Shown: positions 22,643 to 31,920, numbered from the stretch's first letter. The stretch is 34,041 nt of DNA from CAYQTE01 sp964420285 (GCA_964420285.1 CAYQTE010000054.1:1-34041); one strand, 5' to 3'. The notes: a model not told the origin generated them from the letters alone. Translations and numbers: made by a program.

Positions 22643-25108
22643 ATGACTCATCCAATAGCCGCTGACAAGTGGAACCAACTTCGGGGCATTGCCTCCTCTG
22701 GCGCCGCGCGCCGCAGACCAAGGCGAAGCACGCTGTCGGCCGCGGTCGCCAATGTCATGGAACCGCTGGAATCGCGCCTCCTGCTGACGGTGACGATCAA
22801 CAACGGCCTGCTGACGACCAATCCCGATTATTTTCAAGCAACCATCGGAGCCGGCGGATCGGTGTTCAACGCCGTTATTGGCCAGACGGATTTCGTCACC
22901 AAGTACGACGCGTTTCTCGATCCAACGGCCAGTGGTTTTACATTTCCGGGCGTCACGGTGTTCGACTTGAGCAATTCGGGAACGGATGCCGTTGCGGGCA
23001 CGGTCGCCAACACGGCCGTTGCGACCGAAACCATTCCCGTTGACGCCGGGGTCATCACCACGACCAATGGCACGACCACCACGACCACGCCCAATGCACA
23101 GAACATTCTGGTGACTGTGACGGCCTCGATCGCGCAGGGCTCGGACATCCTCAACGAAACGTACGTCATTACGCCGGTCGCCTCGACATCCACGGCGCCT
23201 CCGGCAAACCTTCTGGGCCTTCGCCTCTACCAATACCTCTACAGCAACGTCTACGTCGCGACCACCACCGGCGTCAACAACGCGACCGATTACCTGACCG
23301 TGACGGGGACAGACGCCGCCCCGGTGTTAACCACGGTGGATCCGGTGAACGTCGTCACGGCGGCCCTGCAAAACGGAGGCGCTGCCAGCGGGGCGACACT
23401 CAGCGGATTTGCCGGGGATACCTACGATACCCTGGAACAGGATATCCTGGCCGGTGCCTTCACTCCGCCGGCGGCCGGCAACCTCCCCAATGCGGACCTG
23501 CCCGCCGCGGCATTGCCCGGCGGAACAGCCGCCTATGGGCCGGGGCTGGTGACTCAGGAAATCGACTACACCTGCACCAATTCCCAAAGCTGCACCATCA
23601 ACACCTCGCTGACCGCCAGCGGACCGCAGATCACCACACCCGTCATCGAAGTCTTCGGGAACGCCATCCTGATCGCCAACGGCGACGCCAATCCGCAAAC
23701 GACCGACAACACCGCCTTCGGCCTGCAAACCACCCCGACCTCCCTGCAATACGGCATCGAGAACCTGGGTGGGGCCACGCTGAATCTGACCGGTTCGCCC
23801 ATTATCTCGCTCAGCGGCGCCGATCCCCAGGATTTCCTGGTGACCCTCCAGCCCCTGCCGCAAATCGGATCGGGGCTGACCAGCACTTTCACCATCACCT
23901 ATCTGCCCGCCGACGGCGGCACGCAGACGGCCATCGTCTCCATCGCCAACAACGATCTGACGGCCAATCCCTATACCTTTGAAATCTCCGGCGGCACTCC
24001 CGGCGTGGCGGCCGTGCCCCCGGATGTCTATGAGCCGGACAACACGCCCGCCGAGGCGTCGGTCATCGCCACCAACGGCTCGCTCCAGGACCACACCATC
24101 GACACGCCCTCCGACGTCGACTGGGCCAGGTTCAATCTCACCCAGACGGACAACGTGGTCATCCAGACCAACGGCGTCATCGGCGATACGCTCCTGTATC
24201 TCTACAATTCCAGCAACACCACCACGCCCATCGCCTCCGACGACAACAGCGGCCTGCTGCTCTTTTCCAAGATCACCACCACGCTCAGCGCCGGAACCTA
24301 CTACGTCGAGGTGATGGAAAACGGCCAGAACAATCCCATCCCCGCCTACACGCTGGGAGTGGTCGCCGCTCCGGTCGGCGCGGCGGCGCCAACCTTCTTC
24401 GCCAACGTCTCCAATGGCACGCTGGTCGTCAACGCCCTGGACAACGGCTCGACGGTCGATGTCGGCAGCACCAGTGCCCTGATCGCCGCGACCGTCAATT
24501 CCCAGTCCCTCTATTTCCTGACCAGCAGCGTCAATGCCATCCTGGTCAATCTGGCCACCGGCTCCAATATCGTCACCATCGACGCCTCCATGCCCGCCGC
24601 CACCGTCAACGGCGGCAGCGGTAACGACTACATCGCCGCCACCAACAGCGTCGGCGACATCTTCTACGGCAATCAGGGCGACGACACCCTCATCGGCGGC
24701 AGCGGCAACGATTCGCTCTACGGCGGCAAGGGGAACAATGTCCTCTACGGCGGCCTCGGCGATGACAGCCTCAAGGCCGGCACGGGCGACAGCACTCTGG
24801 CCGGAAACCAGGGCAACGATACCCTGGTCGCCGGAGCCGGCAGCGACAGCCTCATGGGCGGCCAGGGCAACGACGTGCTGCGGGGCGGCATGGGGGATGA
24901 CACCATGAACGGCGGCCAGGGCAACGACACCATCACCGCCGGCCTCGGCAACAATTCTATTTCCGGCGGCGCCGGTAACGACACGATCTTCTGCCGAAAC
25001 GGTTTTATCGATACCGTTGACGGCGGGGCGGGAACAAATTCGGCGCAATACGACGACGGGCCGAATATTTTTGATGTCGTGACAAACATTCAGAACGTCC
25101 TGAGTTAA
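22643..25108 (+). CDS. LEPR-XLL protein with HYDIN-like, PPC and RTX domains
   Basis: An 821-residue predicted surface protein. The start is the ATG at 22643, preceded by GGAG eight bases away; the longer open frame upstream overlaps the protease gene and is a shadow. MEPLESRLLLTV at about 39-50 is the LEPR-XLL motif. Residues about 55-370 are an unrecognised Thr/Ala-rich beta region. Residues 371-452 (GATLNLTGSPIISLSGADPQ ... FTITYLPADGG) look like an ASPM/SPD-2/HYDIN-type immunoglobulin domain. Residues 462-573 are a bacterial pre-peptidase C-terminal (PPC) domain (EPDNTPAEASVI, DVDWARFNL, AGTYYVEV). Residues 656-800 hold about twelve RTX nonapeptides (GGSGNDSLY, GGLGDDSLK and so on). The C-terminal cap GGAGTNSAQYDDG...NIQNVLS recurs in the next gene. 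No catalytic domain is seen. Confidence 0.87.
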   Translation: MTHPIAADKWNQLRGIASSGAARRRPRRSTLSAAVANVMEPLESRLLLTVTINNGLLTTNPDYFQATIGAGGSVFNAVIGQTDFVTKYDAFLDPTASGFTFPGVTVFDLSNSGTDAVAGTVANTAVATETIPVDAGVITTTNGTTTTTTPNAQNILVTVTASIAQGSDILNETYVITPVASTSTAPPANLLGLRLYQYLYSNVYVATTTGVNNATDYLTVTGTDAAPVLTTVDPVNVVTAALQNGGAASGATLSGFAGDTYDTLEQDILAGAFTPPAAGNLPNADLPAAALPGGTAAYGPGLVTQEIDYTCTNSQSCTINTSLTASGPQITTPVIEVFGNAILIANGDANPQTTDNTAFGLQTTPTSLQYGIENLGGATLNLTGSPIISLSGADPQDFLVTLQPLPQIGSGLTSTFTITYLPADGGTQTAIVSIANNDLTANPYTFEISGGTPGVAAVPPDVYEPDNTPAEASVIATNGSLQDHTIDTPSDVDWARFNLTQTDNVVIQTNGVIGDTLLYLYNSSNTTTPIASDDNSGLLLFSKITTTLSAGTYYVEVMENGQNNPIPAYTLGVVAAPVGAAAPTFFANVSNGTLVVNALDNGSTVDVGSTSALIAATVNSQSLYFLTSSVNAILVNLATGSNIVTIDASMPAATVNGGSGNDYIAATNSVGDIFYGNQGDDTLIGGSGNDSLYGGKGNNVLYGGLGDDSLKAGTGDSTLAGNQGNDTLVAGAGSDSLMGGQGNDVLRGGMGDDTMNGGQGNDTITAGLGNNSISGGAGNDTIFCRNGFIDTVDGGAGTNSAQYDDGPNIFDVVTNIQNVLS

Positions 25109-25128
25109 ATCAGGGGAGTTGCACCACT

Positions 25129-28100
25129 ATGTCACAACCAGGCCACAATCCCAATCGCCCGATCAGTTTCTTCTCCGCCCATTCCACACGCCGCCGGCGC
25201 CGGGCCATCGCCAGCGCTGCGCGATCGGCTTCCATCGAACTTCTGGAACAGCGCGTCCTGCTGTCCAATGTCCTGGCCGGCCAGCTTGATACCACATTCG
25301 GCGTGGAAGGCGACGGAATCGTCGGCACTCCCATCGCCGGCGTTTCCATCAACACAGTTGGCATTCTCGGCACCTATTTCGACGAAGCCAACGGCGTGGC
25401 GGTCGAGCCCGGCGGCAAGATCGTGGTCGTCGGCACCAGCTACGAACAGGTCGAGGATCCCATCCAGGGCAACAAAGACCCCATCAAGGACAGCGCCAAC
25501 TTCGCCGTCGCCCGCTATCTCCCCGACGGTACTCTGGATCCAAGTTTCGGCGACCTGATCACCGATTTCACCAGCGCGGCCAACCGCGCCTCCAGCAACG
25601 CCATCGACAACGCCGACTACGCCTATCGCGTGACGGTATTGCCCAATAACGACATCCTTGTCGTCGGCACCTCCGACGCCGAGTTGGCCGTCGCCGTCTA
25701 CGACGAAGAGGGCGGCTTGATCAACAAGACCATCACCGGCGATGGCTTCGAGACCTTCGGCGACGCCGTCTTTGCCCCGCCCACCTACTCCGCCGCCGGA
25801 GCGTTCACCGGCATCACCTTCTACGCCGGCGGTTCGATCTACAATGCCGGCGATGGCGAAGACGCCGTCGTCTACAAGGAAACCGTCAATTTCGGCTCCG
25901 CCACCAACGCCACCTTTGCCGGCGGCGGCACCTTCACCAAGAACTTCCAGTCCTACAGCAACGACTTTGTCACCTGCCTGGCCGTGGACAGCTCCGGCAA
26001 TGTGCTGGTCGGCGGCGAATCCGATACCTCCAGCTTCAACCCCACCACGGGCCATACCAACTTCTTCCTGATGCGCCTCAGCAACGCCCTGGCGGTGGAC
26101 ACCACCTTCAACTCCGACGGCGTGGCCGACGTGGTCGACTTCGGCAGCACCGACGCCGGCGCCACCTCCCTGGCCGTGCAGAGCAACGGCGACATCCTCG
26201 CCGCTGGCTGGGGCAACGGCCAGGGCGCGGTTCTCCGCTTCCTTCCCTCCGGCGTTCTGGACCCCACCTTCGGCGCCCGCGGCGTGGTTCCCCTGGGCCA
26301 GTTGTTCCCCACCCGCGTCGCCGTTGTCCCCGACGGCCAGATCCTGGTCATGGGCGGCGATGCCTCGCCCGGTACTGACGGTCCCAACGGCTGGGGCACC
26401 CTCATGACCGATTTCGGACCCCAGACCACCGACACCGTCATGCTCGTCGATCAGCTCAACAACGACGGCACCTTCGACAGCTCCTTCGGCAACACCGGCC
26501 AGTCCGGCCAGTCCTCCACCGCCCCGGTCCTGGGCTCCTCCGATCCGGAATTCGGCGGCCTGGAAATGGCCTGCCTCAACGGCATCTACGACAACCAGGA
26601 CGGCAAGATCGTCATGGTCGGCACCGACGACGGCGGCGGCACCGCCACCAACACCGACAACTCCGGCGTCAACGACCAGTTCATCCTCGCACAGTTCATC
26701 GACTCCGTTCAGCCTCCCACCTCCACGCTGGCCGTCAGCGACATCAACACCCCCGGCGAAACCGCCATCGAGTTCACCGTCACCTACGCCGATTCCCTCT
26801 CGGTGGATGTCGCCAGCATCGGCAACAACAACATCCTGGTCACCGGCCCCAACGGCTACAGCCAGGCGGCACTGCTTCTGTCCACCAACCCCACCTACGA
26901 CTCCTCGGTCATCGTCGCCACCTACCAGGTCACTCCCACCGACACCGCCGTCTCCACCAGCGACAACGGCACCTACACCGTCACCCTGGAACCCAACCAG
27001 ATCAGCGACGACTCGGGCAATTTCGCGCCCCAGCGCACACTGGGGAATTTCGTGATCTCCGTCGGAGCGGTCACGCCCATTCTCCCCACCGCCGCACTGA
27101 CCGACGCACCGCCCCTGACCTCGCCGGGAACCTCCACCTACGACTTCATCGTCACCTACAACGACTCCAACGCCAACATCGACATCAGCTACGCCACGCT
27201 GAACAACACCAATATCCTGGTCACCGGCCCCGGCTTCTACCAGCAGGCCGCCACCCTGGTCAGCGCCGAACCGGCCTCCAACGCCCAGACCATTGTCGCC
27301 ATCTACTCCATCCCCGCCCCCGGCAACAGCGCCACCTTCAACGACGTCGACAACGGCGCCTACACCATCAACATGCAGTCCGGTACCGTCGGCGATACCT
27401 ATTCCTCACCCGACTATGTCGTCGGCGGCGCCCTGGGCCAGTTCACCGTCGATATCGCGCCCACCAACGGCACCACCACCAGCACGCCCCCACTGGCCGT
27501 GCTGACCACCGTGCCCCCGGTCGTTTCCCTCCTCTCCAGCGTCAATTTCCTGGTCACCTACACCGACGCCAACGCCATCAATTTCTCCAGCCTGGGCGAT
27601 TCCAACATCCTCATCGACGGCCCCAACCTCTACAGCCAGACCGCCACTTTCGTCTCGGCCGCCCCGGCCACCAACTCCAGCGCCATCGTCGCCGAATACT
27701 CCATTCACGCCCCGCTGGGCGAATCGACCTTCACCACCGCCGACAACGGCAACTACGTGCTGATCATGCAGGGCGACGAGGTCTCCGACACCGATACCCC
27801 GGCCGATTACGTCCCCCTGGGCGTGCTGGGCCAGGCCACCGTCAATATCGCCCCCGGAACCACCAGCACCAGCTCCGGCAATTCCCCCATTACCTCGACC
27901 CTCCTGAACATCAACGCCCTGACCAGCACCGCCAGTTCCATCCCCTTCTCCGTCCAGTACACCGACGCCACTCCCATCAGCATCGCCTCGCTGGCCTCGA
28001 CCAACATCCTGGTCGACGGCCCCAACGGGTTCGGCCAGTACGCCACCTTCATCTCCTCCTCGCCGGCCAGCAACTCGACATCCGTGGTGGCCAATTACGA

Positions 28101-29244
28101 CATCGTTCCTCCCACCGGCTCGGCTTATTTCGGATCGACCAACAACGGCTCCTACGTCGTCATCCTGGAACCCGGCCAGGTCGCCGACACCGCCAACCCG
28201 GCCAATTACGCCTCGGTCGGTTTGCTCGGCCAGTTCCAGGTCAACATCGCCGCCGCCAACAACGCGCCTCCCATCGCGCCCACCGCCACGCTCACCAGCG
28301 TCTCCGCCGTTGTCGCACCGGTCAACTCCGTTTCCTTCACCGTCACCTACACCGATTCCACTCCCATCGTCGAAACGGCTCTTTCGCAGGACAACGCCGA
28401 CATTCTGGTCACCGGCCCCAACAGCTACAGCCAGTACGGAACCGTCGCCGCCATCCAGACCGTCACCAACGGCTGGGCCGTCACCTACACCGTCAACTCG
28501 CCGGGCACGCTGTTCACCCCCAGCGATGACGGCATCTACGACATCGCCCTGGTGGGCAACAAGATCACCGACGAGGCCGGCCAGACCTTCGCCGCCGCCC
28601 CGCTCGGCACCATCAACGTCAATATCCAGACGGTCTACGTCGATTCCAACGGCGTGCTCACGGTGAACGGCACCAATCTGGCCGATTCCATCGAATTTGG
28701 CATGGTCGGTTCCACCATCCGCGTTCTGTACAACAACACCTCGCAGGGATTCCCCGCCTCAAGCGTCACCGGCATCTATGTCAACGCGCTGGGCGGTAAC
28801 GACACCATCACCGTCGATCCGGACGTCACCGGCGCCGGAGGCGCCGTCCTCAACGCCACGCTTCTGGGCGGACCGGGCGACGATACCATCAACGGCGGCT
28901 GGGGCGCCGATTCCATCGGCGGCGGCAAGGGCAATAATGTCCTCTTCGGCGGACCCGGCAATGACACCCTCGTCGCCGGCAACGGCAGTTCACTCCTCCG
29001 CGGCGGCAAGGGCGACGACCTGCTCAAGGGCGGCGTCGGCAACGACACCATGCACGGCGGCATGGGCAACAACACCTTCTTTGCCGGCAAGGGCGACAAC
29101 CTCATGTACGGCGGCGGCACGGGCGAGGATGTCTTCTACGCCAACAACGGATATGCCGATACGCTCTACGGCGGCGGCGGCACCAACATCGCCACCGTCG
29201 ACATGGGGCTGGATGTCCTGAACAACATCCAGACCGTCCTGTGA
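25129..29244 (+). CDS. LEPR-XLL giant protein with delta-60 repeats, five tandem domains and RTX repeats
   Basis: A 1371-residue predicted surface protein, 20 bases after the previous gene and probably co-transcribed. SIELLEQRVLLS near the N-terminus is the LEPR-XLL motif. Residues about 54-524 contain delta-60-type repeats (TIGR02608; GGKIVVVGTS, FAVARYLPDGTLDPSFGD, then variants such as GQILVMGG and VLDPTFGARG). Residues about 530-1168 are five tandem copies of a domain of about 120 residues with the pattern FxVTYxD, NILVTGPNGYSQ, VATYxI, DNGxYxVxL, VxDxxGN, LGxFxVxI, probably immunoglobulin-like. Residues 1221-1348 are RTX nonapeptides (GGPGDDTIN, GGKGDDLLK). The end, YADTLYGGGGTNIATVD...NNIQTVL, is the shared terminal cap. 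GGGGAG lies ten bases before the ATG. The function is unknown. Confidence 0.88.
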   Translation: MSQPGHNPNRPISFFSAHSTRRRRRAIASAARSASIELLEQRVLLSNVLAGQLDTTFGVEGDGIVGTPIAGVSINTVGILGTYFDEANGVAVEPGGKIVVVGTSYEQVEDPIQGNKDPIKDSANFAVARYLPDGTLDPSFGDLITDFTSAANRASSNAIDNADYAYRVTVLPNNDILVVGTSDAELAVAVYDEEGGLINKTITGDGFETFGDAVFAPPTYSAAGAFTGITFYAGGSIYNAGDGEDAVVYKETVNFGSATNATFAGGGTFTKNFQSYSNDFVTCLAVDSSGNVLVGGESDTSSFNPTTGHTNFFLMRLSNALAVDTTFNSDGVADVVDFGSTDAGATSLAVQSNGDILAAGWGNGQGAVLRFLPSGVLDPTFGARGVVPLGQLFPTRVAVVPDGQILVMGGDASPGTDGPNGWGTLMTDFGPQTTDTVMLVDQLNNDGTFDSSFGNTGQSGQSSTAPVLGSSDPEFGGLEMACLNGIYDNQDGKIVMVGTDDGGGTATNTDNSGVNDQFILAQFIDSVQPPTSTLAVSDINTPGETAIEFTVTYADSLSVDVASIGNNNILVTGPNGYSQAALLLSTNPTYDSSVIVATYQVTPTDTAVSTSDNGTYTVTLEPNQISDDSGNFAPQRTLGNFVISVGAVTPILPTAALTDAPPLTSPGTSTYDFIVTYNDSNANIDISYATLNNTNILVTGPGFYQQAATLVSAEPASNAQTIVAIYSIPAPGNSATFNDVDNGAYTINMQSGTVGDTYSSPDYVVGGALGQFTVDIAPTNGTTTSTPPLAVLTTVPPVVSLLSSVNFLVTYTDANAINFSSLGDSNILIDGPNLYSQTATFVSAAPATNSSAIVAEYSIHAPLGESTFTTADNGNYVLIMQGDEVSDTDTPADYVPLGVLGQATVNIAPGTTSTSSGNSPITSTLLNINALTSTASSIPFSVQYTDATPISIASLASTNILVDGPNGFGQYATFISSSPASNSTSVVANYDIVPPTGSAYFGSTNNGSYVVILEPGQVADTANPANYASVGLLGQFQVNIAAANNAPPIAPTATLTSVSAVVAPVNSVSFTVTYTDSTPIVETALSQDNADILVTGPNSYSQYGTVAAIQTVTNGWAVTYTVNSPGTLFTPSDDGIYDIALVGNKITDEAGQTFAAAPLGTINVNIQTVYVDSNGVLTVNGTNLADSIEFGMVGSTIRVLYNNTSQGFPASSVTGIYVNALGGNDTITVDPDVTGAGGAVLNATLLGGPGDDTINGGWGADSIGGGKGNNVLFGGPGNDTLVAGNGSSLLRGGKGDDLLKGGVGNDTMHGGMGNNTFFAGKGDNLMYGGGTGEDVFYANNGYADTLYGGGGTNIATVDMGLDVLNNIQTVL

Positions 29245-29248
29245 CCGA

Positions 29249-29277
29249 TTGCTTTCCGACGCGCCACCCGCTATAAA
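29249..29277 (+). promoter_or_regulatory. Promoter of rpmB-gatC-gatA
   Basis: TTGCTT (29249-29254), a 17-base spacer and TATAAA (29272-29277) lie between the last LEPR-XLL gene and rpmB. The ribosome site TGAGG is at 29298-29302, seven bases before the ATG. Confidence 0.6.
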
Positions 29278-29309
29278 TCCCCGTTTCGGATTTTCCGTGA
29301 GGTTTGCCA

Positions 29310-29567
29310 ATGCCACGTGTTTGTCATTTCACCGGTAAGAAAACGAGCTTCGGCCACAAGGTCACCCACCGTGGCAAGGCCAAGTACCTCGGCGGCGTCG
29401 GGACCAAGGTCACCGGCGTCTCCAGCCGCAAGTTCCGGCCCAATATCCAGAAGGTGCGAGCCCTGATTGACGGCCGGATCGTCCGCATCAAGGTCAGCGC
29501 CAAGGCCATCCGCCAGGGTCTGGTCGTCAAGCCCCCGCGGCGGAAGATCCCCGCTCCCGCCGCCTGA
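29310..29567 (+). CDS. rpmB: 50S ribosomal protein L28
   Basis: An 85-residue basic protein of the large ribosomal subunit. PRVCHFTGKKTSFGHKVTHRGKAKYLGG is the L28 start (CxxTGK...GxxVSH in most bacteria), and FRPNIQKVRALIDGRIVRIKVSAKAIR is the conserved second half (RxFxPNLQxVR...VxxxxLR). The ATG at 29310 is chosen over an upstream TTG because TGAGG is correctly spaced and family proteins start at this point. Only one Cys of the four-Cys zinc form is present, so this is the zinc-free type. The C-terminal PPRRKIPAPAA is a short tail. It heads a cluster with gatC and gatA. Confidence 0.94.
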   Translation: MPRVCHFTGKKTSFGHKVTHRGKAKYLGGVGTKVTGVSSRKFRPNIQKVRALIDGRIVRIKVSAKAIRQGLVVKPPRRKIPAPAA

Positions 29568-29590
29568 GAGCGACCTGCCCGGTGAATGCC

Positions 29591-29908
29591 ATGGGTGATT
29601 CGTCGATCACGCCCGACGCCGTTCGACACGTCGCCAAGCTGGCGCGGCTGGACCTGGCCGGCCGCGACGTCACGCGCATTGCGGCCCAGCTTGAATCGAT
29701 CATGACCTACATCAACCAGATCGGCCAGGCCGATGTGGCGGGCGTTGAACCGATGGCCCACGCCCTGCCGGTCCACAACGTTTTCCGCGACGACGTGGTC
29801 GAGCCGAGCCTGCCGCTGGAGAAGGTTCTCCAGAACGCCCCCGATTCCGAGCCGCCGTTCTTCCGGGTTCCCAAAATCATCGGCGGCGACGAGGATTCCG
29901 CCGGTTGA
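29591..29908 (+). CDS. gatC: Asp/Glu-tRNA amidotransferase subunit C
   Basis: A 105-residue stabilising subunit of GatCAB, which converts misacylated Glu-tRNA(Gln) and Asp-tRNA(Asn) to the amide forms. ITPDAVRHVAKLARLDLAGRDVTRIAAQLESIMTYI is the standard N-terminal helix pair. VEPMAHALPVHNVFRDDVVEPSLPLEKVLQNAPDSEPPFFRVPKII matches the belt that wraps GatA. The ATG at 29591 follows GGTGA by five bases; a GTG at 29582 is an alternative start adding three residues. The gene lies 23 bases after rpmB and 13 bases before gatA. Its presence implies the transamidation route; gatB is not in the window. Confidence 0.95.
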   Translation: MGDSSITPDAVRHVAKLARLDLAGRDVTRIAAQLESIMTYINQIGQADVAGVEPMAHALPVHNVFRDDVVEPSLPLEKVLQNAPDSEPPFFRVPKIIGGDEDSAG

Positions 29909-29921
29909 GACAGGGAAACGA

Positions 29922-31385
29922 ATGCTTCCTTACGACACGCTCCTGGCCGCGCGAGACGCCGTCGCAGCGAGAAAAATTTCCGCCGTCGAATTGACGCGCG
30001 CCGCCCTGGACCGCATCGACCAGCTCGACGGCCGCATTCTCGCCTTTAACAGCACCGTTCCCGAACAGGCTCTGGCCCAGGCCCGCGCCGTTGACGAGGG
30101 CAAGGTCACCGGCCCGCTGGCCGGCGTGCCCATCGCGCTGAAGGACAATCTCTGCACGAGCTGGGGCACGACGACCTGTTCGTCGAAGATGCTCAAGGAT
30201 TTTCACGCGCCGTATGATGCGACCGTAGTCCGCAGGCTCCAGGCGGCCGGGGCCGTCTTTCTCGGCAAGACCAATCTCGACGAATTCGCCATGGGCAGTT
30301 CCACCGAGAACAGCGCCTTTCGCACCACGCGCAACCCGTGGGACACCGCCAAAGTCCCCGGCGGATCGTCCGGCGGAAGCGCCGCCGCTCTGGCGGCCGG
30401 AATGTGCTGCGGCTCGATAGGCTCCGACACCGGCGGCTCGATCCGCCAGCCCGCGGCTTTGTGCGGGTTGGTTGGTCTCAAGCCCACGTACGGCCGGGTC
30501 AGCCGCTACGGCCTGGTCGCGTTCGCGTCGAGCCTCGATCAGATCGGTCCGTTCGGCTGGTGTGTTCCGGACGTCGCGCTGCTCATGAACGTCATCGCCG
30601 GCCGCGATCCAAAGGATTCCACCAGCGTCAATGAACCTGTCCCCGATTACCTGGCCGGTCTGGATACGCCGCTCAAGGGCCTGCGCATTGGCCTTGTCAA
30701 AGAGTATTCGGTGGGGCAGGGGATGGACCCGCGCGTGCAGTCGGCGGTCGATGCCGCCGTCAAGACTTATAAGGACATGGGCGCCACGATCGTCGATCTC
30801 TCGCTGCCGCACACGCAATACGGCATCGCCGCCTATTACGTCATCGCGCCCTGCGAGGCTTCGAGCAATCTGGCCCGCTACGACGGTGTCCACTACGGCC
30901 ATCGCACCGACCAGCCGGTCCGGGATATCGTCGAACTGTTCAGCAAGAGCCGGGCCGAAGGCTTCGGCGATGAGGTGCAGCGGCGCATCATGATCGGCAC
31001 GTACGCCCTGTCCAGCGGCTATTACGACGCCTATTACCTCCGCGCCCTGAAGGTTCGCGCCCTCATCAAGCGAGATTTCGACGATGCCTTCGCACAGTGC
31101 GATGTGGTCCTGTGCCCGACCAGTCCGACCCCCGCCTTCAACGCCGGCGAGAAAACCGCCGATCCGCTCCAGATGTATCTCTGCGACGTCTTCACCGTCA
31201 CCTGCAACATCGCCGGCATCGCCGGAATCTCTCTCCCCTGCGGATTCACGGCCGACGCCAAGCCGCTCCCCATCGGCCTGCAACTGCTGGGCCCGACCTT
31301 CGGCGAGCAAAAACTCCTCCGCATCGCCCGGATGTACGAATCGGCCACCGGCTGGCACAAGCGCCGCCCGGGAATCGGCGCATAA
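29922..31385 (+). CDS. gatA: Asp/Glu-tRNA amidotransferase subunit A
   Basis: A 487-residue amidase-signature enzyme that releases ammonia from glutamine for the transamidation carried out with GatB. The Ser-cisSer-Lys triad is complete: Lys74 in VPIALKDN, Ser149 in GGSSGGSAAA and Ser173 in SDTGGSIRQPA, each five residues before its Staphylococcus GatA counterpart. The segment GLVGLKPTYGRVSRYGLVAFASSLDQIGP is nearly invariant in GatA. The ATG at 29922 gives the family N-terminus (LLAARDAVAARKISAVELT); the longer open frame upstream is a shadow of gatC. Length is normal. Confidence 0.97.
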   Translation: MLPYDTLLAARDAVAARKISAVELTRAALDRIDQLDGRILAFNSTVPEQALAQARAVDEGKVTGPLAGVPIALKDNLCTSWGTTTCSSKMLKDFHAPYDATVVRRLQAAGAVFLGKTNLDEFAMGSSTENSAFRTTRNPWDTAKVPGGSSGGSAAALAAGMCCGSIGSDTGGSIRQPAALCGLVGLKPTYGRVSRYGLVAFASSLDQIGPFGWCVPDVALLMNVIAGRDPKDSTSVNEPVPDYLAGLDTPLKGLRIGLVKEYSVGQGMDPRVQSAVDAAVKTYKDMGATIVDLSLPHTQYGIAAYYVIAPCEASSNLARYDGVHYGHRTDQPVRDIVELFSKSRAEGFGDEVQRRIMIGTYALSSGYYDAYYLRALKVRALIKRDFDDAFAQCDVVLCPTSPTPAFNAGEKTADPLQMYLCDVFTVTCNIAGIAGISLPCGFTADAKPLPIGLQLLGPTFGEQKLLRIARMYESATGWHKRRPGIGA

Positions 31386-31464
31386 CTGGCCAGTGAACTT
31401 TTCCATCTCTTTGTGCGACGTATCATGTGACAGCGGCGTATAGCGCCGCCGGGGAAATGGCCTG

Positions 31465-31920
31465 ATGATGCGCGACATCGAGCAGCTCTATCAGGATCAC
31501 GGCCCGGCGATGCTGTCCTACGTTCGCCGAACTTTCGGGTGGTGCGCATCGGCGGAAGACGTCCTGCAGGAGACATTCCTGCAGGCCCTTCGCCGCCCGC
31601 GCGATCTGCAGGAAGCCGTTTCGCCGCGGGCGTACCTGTTCGGGATTGCCCGGCACATAGGCCAGACCGCCGCGCGACGGCATCGCCCGACGGCGTCCCT
31701 CGAGTCGATCGACGCCCGGCCCGCGAAGGTCAATGACGCCCTGGCCGATGTCCGCCGGGCCATCGCGGAATTAAGCCCGACGCTTCGCGAGCCGCTGGAG
31801 CTTCGCCTTCGCGAACAAATGACTTACGAGGAAATCGCCAAAGTTCTCGAAATCCCCCTCGGAACCGTCCGTTCGCGACTGCACAACGCCGTACGGCAGT
31901 TGCGACAGACGATGCAGTGA
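31465..31920 (+). CDS. ECF-subfamily RNA polymerase sigma factor
   Basis: A 151-residue extracytoplasmic-function sigma factor. Region 2 (about 5-70) contains YQDHGPAMLSYVRRTFG, SAEDVLQETFLQALRR and SPRAYLFGIARHI, and region 4 (about 95-148) contains IAELSPTLREPLELRLREQM and the helix-turn-helix TYEEIAKVLEIPLGTVRSRLHNAV. Region 3 is absent, as in the ECF class. Two adjacent ATG codons (31465 and 31468) can start it. A weak GAAC...CGACGT pair at about 31395-31421 could be a self-recognised promoter, and a GCGGCG/CGCCGC hairpin lies just upstream. It heads a three-gene operon with a membrane anti-sigma-like protein, so it is probably held inactive until an envelope signal is received. Confidence 0.93.
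   Translation: MMRDIEQLYQDHGPAMLSYVRRTFGWCASAEDVLQETFLQALRRPRDLQEAVSPRAYLFGIARHIGQTAARRHRPTASLESIDARPAKVNDALADVRRAIAELSPTLREPLELRLREQMTYEEIAKVLEIPLGTVRSRLHNAVRQLRQTMQ

Noticed and set aside
24650..25000. Regularly spaced direct repeats that could suggest a CRISPR array
   Set aside because: The period is 27 bases (nine codons) with continuous variation and an open reading frame; these are RTX nonapeptide codons, with no spacers.
23327..25048. A 573-residue minus-strand ORF rich in VVAL/AAV repeats
   Set aside because: It is the reverse complement of the RTX and PPC coding region, a typical shadow in high-GC repeats.
31432..31448. GCGGCG/CGCCGC hairpin before the sigma-factor gene as a terminator
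   Set aside because: The stem is only six pairs and is not followed by a T run; I could not support termination.
29877..31478. A 533-residue minus-strand ORF over gatA
   Set aside because: gatA is unmistakable on the plus strand with its full catalytic triad; the opposite frame has no motif.
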